Of a stretch of DNA of 5,330 nt, positions 5,050 to 5,330 are shown one piece after another (the first letter of the stretch is position 1; each line of letters begins with the position of its first letter). This DNA is from Chloroflexota bacterium (GTDB lineage: Bacteria; Chloroflexota; Dehalococcoidia; SAR202; UBA11138), in NCBI GenBank assembly GCA_022566975.1, contig JADFHV010000169.1:1-5330 (forward strand), given 5' to 3'. Made by a program: the position numbers and the translations under genes. Under the pieces are notes generated by a model. It did not search any database and was not told the origin of the DNA. It saw only the letters and a list, made by a program, of their open reading frames with translations.

Positions 5050-5328
5050 TTACTGGGTCTTGCGTCGCTTGAGCTCCGGCAGGACCGCGGCCAGGGTGCT
5101 GCCCCGGAGCCGCACGTTCGCCAGTATGTTGGCGAAGGCGAAGCCGAATCCAAGCAAGAAAGTGGCCAGTCCCACGAAGGCGAAGGGCAGGACCCAGGTC
5201 TTGACGGCCTCGATACTGCCCAGCTGCGACAGGATGCCCGCGTTGGGCCCGGCCGCGTCAGCGGCGTCGCGGACCGCCTTACTGTTAGTGAAGTAGTCGC
5301 CCGTCATGACCGCCAGCACCAGCCAGGT
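5050..5328 (-). CDS. Paralogous membrane protein, C-terminal part (cut by window edge)
   Basis: The frame is open from the right edge to TAA at 5052-5050. The GTG at 5319 lies inside a hydrophobic segment (TWLVLAVMTG), so it is not the true start. The visible part reads GDYFTNSKAVRDAADAAG, then LGSIEAVKTWVLPFAFVGLA, a second hydrophobic helix (ATFLLGFGFAFANILANV), and a basic tail ending LPELKRRKTQ. This matches the repeated unit of the next gene: ADYFAFSKEVRE and IEATKAWLP in its first half, LGTINAMKLWLEPFKFVGLA in its second. It probably precedes that gene in one operon, with 45 bases between them. The full length and number of units are unknown. The function is not recognised. Confidence 0.7.
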   Translation of the reverse strand, partial: TWLVLAVMTGDYFTNSKAVRDAADAAGPNAGILSQLGSIEAVKTWVLPFAFVGLATFLLGFGFAFANILANVRLRGSTLAAVLPELKRRKTQ

Positions 5329-5330
5329 GA

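Overview
This window most resembles chromosomal DNA from a GC-rich bacterium, probably a Chloroflexota member (Dehalococcoidia/SAR202-like). That assignment is an inference from three things: the TPR-rich C-terminus at the left edge, which resembles tails of Chloroflexota cyclase/ATPase regulators; the TTCGACAAGCTC-type palindromic repeat between sucC and sucD; and the overall composition. None of these is conclusive.

Left to right on the + strand: (1) the 3' end of a TPR-type signalling protein, cut by the window edge; (2) a 322-bp gap holding several short palindromes, a possible promoter, and the 3' half of a class II tRNA (Ser-UGA type, anticodon loop through CCA) with no recognisable 5' half; (3) sucC and sucD, the beta and alpha subunits of succinyl-CoA synthetase, which interconvert succinyl-CoA and succinate in the TCA cycle with substrate-level NTP formation. 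Their 138-bp spacer carries an inverted pair of repeat units, one of which forms a terminator-like hairpin; (4) a membrane-anchored pentapeptide-repeat protein whose well-initiated N-terminus (AGGAGG at 3083, ATG at 3098) lies in a different frame from the rest of the gene; (5) a 68-residue protein with GIY-YIG-like signature residues, forming its own small transcription unit with a near-consensus promoter and a 13-bp-stem terminator.

On the - strand, converging on that terminator, are two neighbouring genes for related multi-pass membrane proteins. The downstream one (241 aa) is built from two copies of a two-helix unit, and the upstream one, cut by the right edge, contains another copy. Their function is not recognised.

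Metabolically, only sucCD is firmly understood. The most unusual points are the tRNA-Ser 3' fragment ahead of sucC (a candidate integration scar), the repeat inserted in the sucCD operon in frame with sucD, the frameshift in the pentapeptide gene, the minimal GIY-YIG-like protein, and the duplicated membrane-protein module.
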